NCBI RefSeq assembly: GCF_024055605.1 | Contig: NZ_JAMXLX010000003.1 | Location: 372,001 to 436,000 of the forward strand | Direction: 5' to 3' | Origin: Ciceribacter sichuanensis | GTDB lineage: Bacteria; Pseudomonadota; Alphaproteobacteria; Rhizobiales; Rhizobiaceae | DNA length: 64,000 bases | Shown here: one piece after another, positions 61,976 through 64,000 of the stretch | Position numbering within the stretch: position 1 is the first letter of the stretch | Layout of the letters: the number at the start of each line of letters is the position of its first letter | Notes under the pieces: model-generated | What the model saw: the letters and a program-made list of their open reading frames with translations, nothing else | What the model was told of the DNA's origin: nothing | Database searches by the model: none | Made by a program: the position numbers and the translations under genes

Positions 61976-62425
61976 GTGCGTCCAACGAACGAGCATGAAC
62001 GTCGCGACCTGAAGGCCATCTGCAACCGGGCTCTCCGGCAGGTCGGCGCTTCGAACTTCGTCAACGATACCCGCGTGAGCGAGGGCCATCTTTCCAGATA
62101 TGGCGGGCTGGCTGACGTTGATTACATGCCCATCGACGTGGTGGCCGATCTGGAACGGGTCGTTGGCTATCCGCTGGTTTCCGAACATTTGGCGGGGCTC
62201 TCCGGCTTCGCGCTGGTTCCGGTTTCGGGCAGCGCTCGCACACCCGACATGGAGGATGTCGCCCGCCTCGCGACGACCAAGGGCGCGCTGGTCTCGGCGT
62301 TCATCAAGGCGCTGCTCGACAGCCGGTTTGATGCCCATGAAGTGCGTGAACTCCTGCCGGTTCTCGATGATGCGATTGCACAGATGCAGGACTTGCGGCG
62401 CGGATTGCAGGGGGTCGGCAAGTGA
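61976..62425 (+). CDS. CII-like phage regulatory protein
   Basis: A 149-aa protein. RRDLKAICNRALRQVGASNF and VSEGHLSRYGGLADVDYMPI resemble the CII-type DNA-binding domain of alphaproteobacterial prophages, DVVADLERVVGYPLVSEHLA follows, and the C terminus is helical (HEVRELLPVLDDAIAQMQDL). The GTG at 61976 has GGGGAGGG just upstream. It begins the rightward early operon with tightly overlapping genes. Confidence 0.75.
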   Translation: MRPTNEHERRDLKAICNRALRQVGASNFVNDTRVSEGHLSRYGGLADVDYMPIDVVADLERVVGYPLVSEHLAGLSGFALVPVSGSARTPDMEDVARLATTKGALVSAFIKALLDSRFDAHEVRELLPVLDDAIAQMQDLRRGLQGVGK

Positions 62426-62643
62426 CCGGTTCTCCTCTCTCCATGCCCATCATGCCGCCCGGCGGTCGCGGGTTTATCGCATCGTTGCGGGTGGCCGGCG
62501 GTCGCCTGCTTCTCAATCCGCAGAACCGGGCGATTGCGGCGAAATGCCATGCCCTCGGGTTCTGCCATGTCTCCGACGATGGATCGGCACGGCTGACCGG
62601 TCTCGGGCAGGCCTATCTTGATCGCATTGCGAGGGTTGAGTGA
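62422..62643 (+). CDS. Prophage hypothetical protein, 73 aa
   Basis: Starts with GTG overlapping the previous stop (GTGA) and overlaps the next start (TGATG). The body FIASLRVAGGRLLLNPQNRA and ARLTGLGQAYLDRIARVE looks like a small winged-helix-like fold. Function unknown. Confidence 0.65.
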   Translation: MTGSPLSMPIMPPGGRGFIASLRVAGGRLLLNPQNRAIAAKCHALGFCHVSDDGSARLTGLGQAYLDRIARVE

Positions 62644-64000
62644 TGGCGGGCTATGCATCTGTAAAGCTGCCCAAGCCCGGCCCAAACGCACTGGAGCTCG
62701 TGCGCGCGGCGGTGCGCGACGGGCAGGTGAGGACCGAAGACCCCAAGCAAGTGACTGCTGCCTGCAAGGCGAATGGCAACGGCTATTTGGAGCGCGATCC
62801 GAAAGACGGAAAGCTCTGGTTCCCGACCGACCGGGCGCGGGAAATGCTGGCGATGCTGGACGCGCTTGCCGCAGCCGATGAAGGTCCCGCATCGCCGCAG
62901 GCGCGCACCGACGTGGTGGCGGCATCGGTCGCGGACACTTCCGGTCTGGTGGAAACCGTGCAGCGTGCGCGTGCGCTGTTCGACGAAGGCGACATCATGA
63001 ATGCGCGGATCGTTGCAGGCGTCGCTTATGCGCAGGCGAAGACGGCAGCGTATTTTGCCGAGCAGATCGGCGCGACCGAACGGCTGGTTACCAAGGCTCG
63101 GGAAATGCAGGCGGAAGCCCTGCGGATCGAATCCTGGGCGAAGATACTGATTGCCGACAAGTGGGACGAGGCGGAAGCGGCAGGGCAGACTTTCAAAGGC
63201 CGACCGAAAAGCGTTCCAAACGAGAACGCTTTTACTGCGGAGCAGGCGGGGCTTTCGCGCAAGGAAATCCATGACGCCCGCAAGCTGGCACTTGCTGAAA
63301 AAACGTCGCCCGGTCTTGTCGAGCGCTTCATTCAGGCGCGATTGACGGAAGGGCTGGAGCCGACACGCGCGAGCCTCAGGAAGGCGACGGGTGCCGCCAT
63401 CGGAACCAAGTCCGCAACCAAGGAAGAGAAGGGCGATCAGCTTTACGAGACGCCCGCAGAGGCGACACGCACCCTGCTCGCGCTGGAGGCTTTTTCTTCC
63501 ACGTTCAAGGAACCTGCGGTTGGACGCGGCGCAATCCTGAGAGTGATGGAGGATGCCGGTTACGACGCTGTGATCGCCGATCTTCGCGACCGTGGGACAG
63601 CAACGCAATACGGCGAAGCTCAACAGGTCGGTGATTTCCTGACGTCCGAGCCCGGCGATACAGTCGGGATGGATATCGTCACAAACCCGCCCTATGGCGA
63701 TGTGGCGAACGCCTTTCTTGCGCACGCGCTTCAGGTTCACCGGCCGCGCAAGATGGCCGCGCTTCTCAACCTCAATTTCCAGTGCGGGTTTGACGATCCT
63801 GATCGCCGATTCCTGATGGACGAGAACCCGCCATCCCGCGTTTATGTGTTTACGCGGCGCTTGCCGATGATGCACCGGGACGGCTGGACCGGCCCGCAGG
63901 CCAGCAGCCAGATGAATACGATGTGGGTGGTGTGGGAGCGGAACGACGACGGCTCCTATGGCTCGGGCGATGGCTCGTGGAAGACGATCCGCGTCGATTG
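62643..64000 (+). CDS. Large prophage protein with C-terminal adenine-N6 DNA methyltransferase motifs (partial)
   Basis: The frame is open from the ATG at 62643 to the window end, about 452 residues. The N-terminal 240 residues are helical and charged, with no domain I recognise (ASVKLPKPGPNALELVRAAV, LFDEGDIMNARIVAGVAYAQ). From about residue 265 it has a methyltransferase core: ETPAEATRTLL, SAM motif FKEPAVGRGAILR and catalytic motif NPPYGD (near residue 349), typical of adenine-N6 methylation. It could modify phage DNA or couple methylation to replication. The end is outside the window. Confidence 0.8.
   Translation, partial: MAGYASVKLPKPGPNALELVRAAVRDGQVRTEDPKQVTAACKANGNGYLERDPKDGKLWFPTDRAREMLAMLDALAAADEGPASPQARTDVVAASVADTSGLVETVQRARALFDEGDIMNARIVAGVAYAQAKTAAYFAEQIGATERLVTKAREMQAEALRIESWAKILIADKWDEAEAAGQTFKGRPKSVPNENAFTAEQAGLSRKEIHDARKLALAEKTSPGLVERFIQARLTEGLEPTRASLRKATGAAIGTKSATKEEKGDQLYETPAEATRTLLALEAFSSTFKEPAVGRGAILRVMEDAGYDAVIADLRDRGTATQYGEAQQVGDFLTSEPGDTVGMDIVTNPPYGDVANAFLAHALQVHRPRKMAALLNLNFQCGFDDPDRRFLMDENPPSRVYVFTRRLPMMHRDGWTGPQASSQMNTMWVVWERNDDGSYGSGDGSWKTIRVD

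Larger units (their letters stand above)
56999..64000. mobile_element. Prophage or integrative element at tRNA-Leu (left part; runs off the window)
   Basis: The tyrosine integrase, excisionase-like gene, HNH nuclease, CI-type repressor, Cro-like and CII-like genes and a protein with adenine-methyltransferase motifs are arranged as in temperate phages. The integrase ends 96 bases from the tRNA. The right end and structural genes are not in view, so phage and ICE/IME cannot be fully separated. The patch at 59.5-60.8 kb is lower in GC than the rest. Confidence 0.88.

Noticed and set aside
1-64000. CRISPR array, rRNA operon or insertion sequence
   Set aside because: No regularly spaced repeats, no rRNA-like stretch and no transposase motifs were seen on either strand.

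Overview
This is chromosomal DNA from an alphaproteobacterium, most likely a member of the Rhizobiaceae (Rhizobium, Agrobacterium or Ensifer type). The evidence is a high-GC coding background, an ALAS-type hemA near dxr, a bolA / J-protein / cobS / cobT / rpmB block, a xerD-accA block divergent from aroK-aroB, a CpdR-type receiver, a PduO-type adenosyltransferase, EcfG-type (GGAAC-N16-CGTT) promoters, CtrA-type half sites and one copy of a palindromic intergenic repeat typical of rhizobia. No ribosomal RNA operon, CRISPR array or insertion sequence is visible.

Positions 1-56900 are core chromosome. In order they hold: the end of a CoxM-like FAD subunit; hemA with an FNR/FixK box; a serine hydrolase; dxr; a P1B-type ATPase without a soluble metal-binding domain; a YciF stress protein and an ECF sigma factor, both with EcfG-like promoters; tRNA-Arg(CCT); an M20 amidohydrolase; a D,D-carboxypeptidase and a His-rich CobW GTPase; an L,D-transpeptidase coupled to a TusA-like protein; accA and xerD; aroK-aroB and a CorC-like protein lacking its membrane domain; bolA; cobST; a queuosine-precursor transporter; rpmB; several membrane and hypothetical proteins; gloB; hisC-tyrC; cpdR; hpt; ftsEX; plsC; tlpA; argH-lptM-lysA; a large TIGR02302-type membrane protein; a GAF-EAL phosphodiesterase; etfB-etfA-hbd preceded by a strong palindromic operator; rhomboid; a cobalamin adenosyltransferase; gluQRS; alkA; an HNH nuclease; dsbB; and a YqaA-like protein.

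From the 3' end of tRNA-Leu(CAA) at 56914-56998 to the window end lies the first 7 kb of a prophage or integrative element. A leftward operon runs: small hypothetical, 45-aa membrane peptide, HNH nuclease, excisionase-like protein, tyrosine integrase abutting the tRNA. A CI/LexA-type repressor and a divergent Cro-like gene follow, then a rightward early operon ending in a protein with adenine-methyltransferase motifs that runs off the window. Copies of one 15-bp operator (TTGCC-N5-GGCAA) flank both switch promoters, so one repressor probably controls both operons.

The most intriguing part lies between the repressor and the leftward operon: a lower-GC cargo patch with a 287-aa protein of no recognised family, a convergent 54-aa two-helix membrane peptide with a strong promoter predicted to give a leaderless mRNA, and about 215 bases of AT-rich DNA. 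Its position resembles that of rexAB next to cI in phage lambda. A role in exclusion or defence is an inference from position only.
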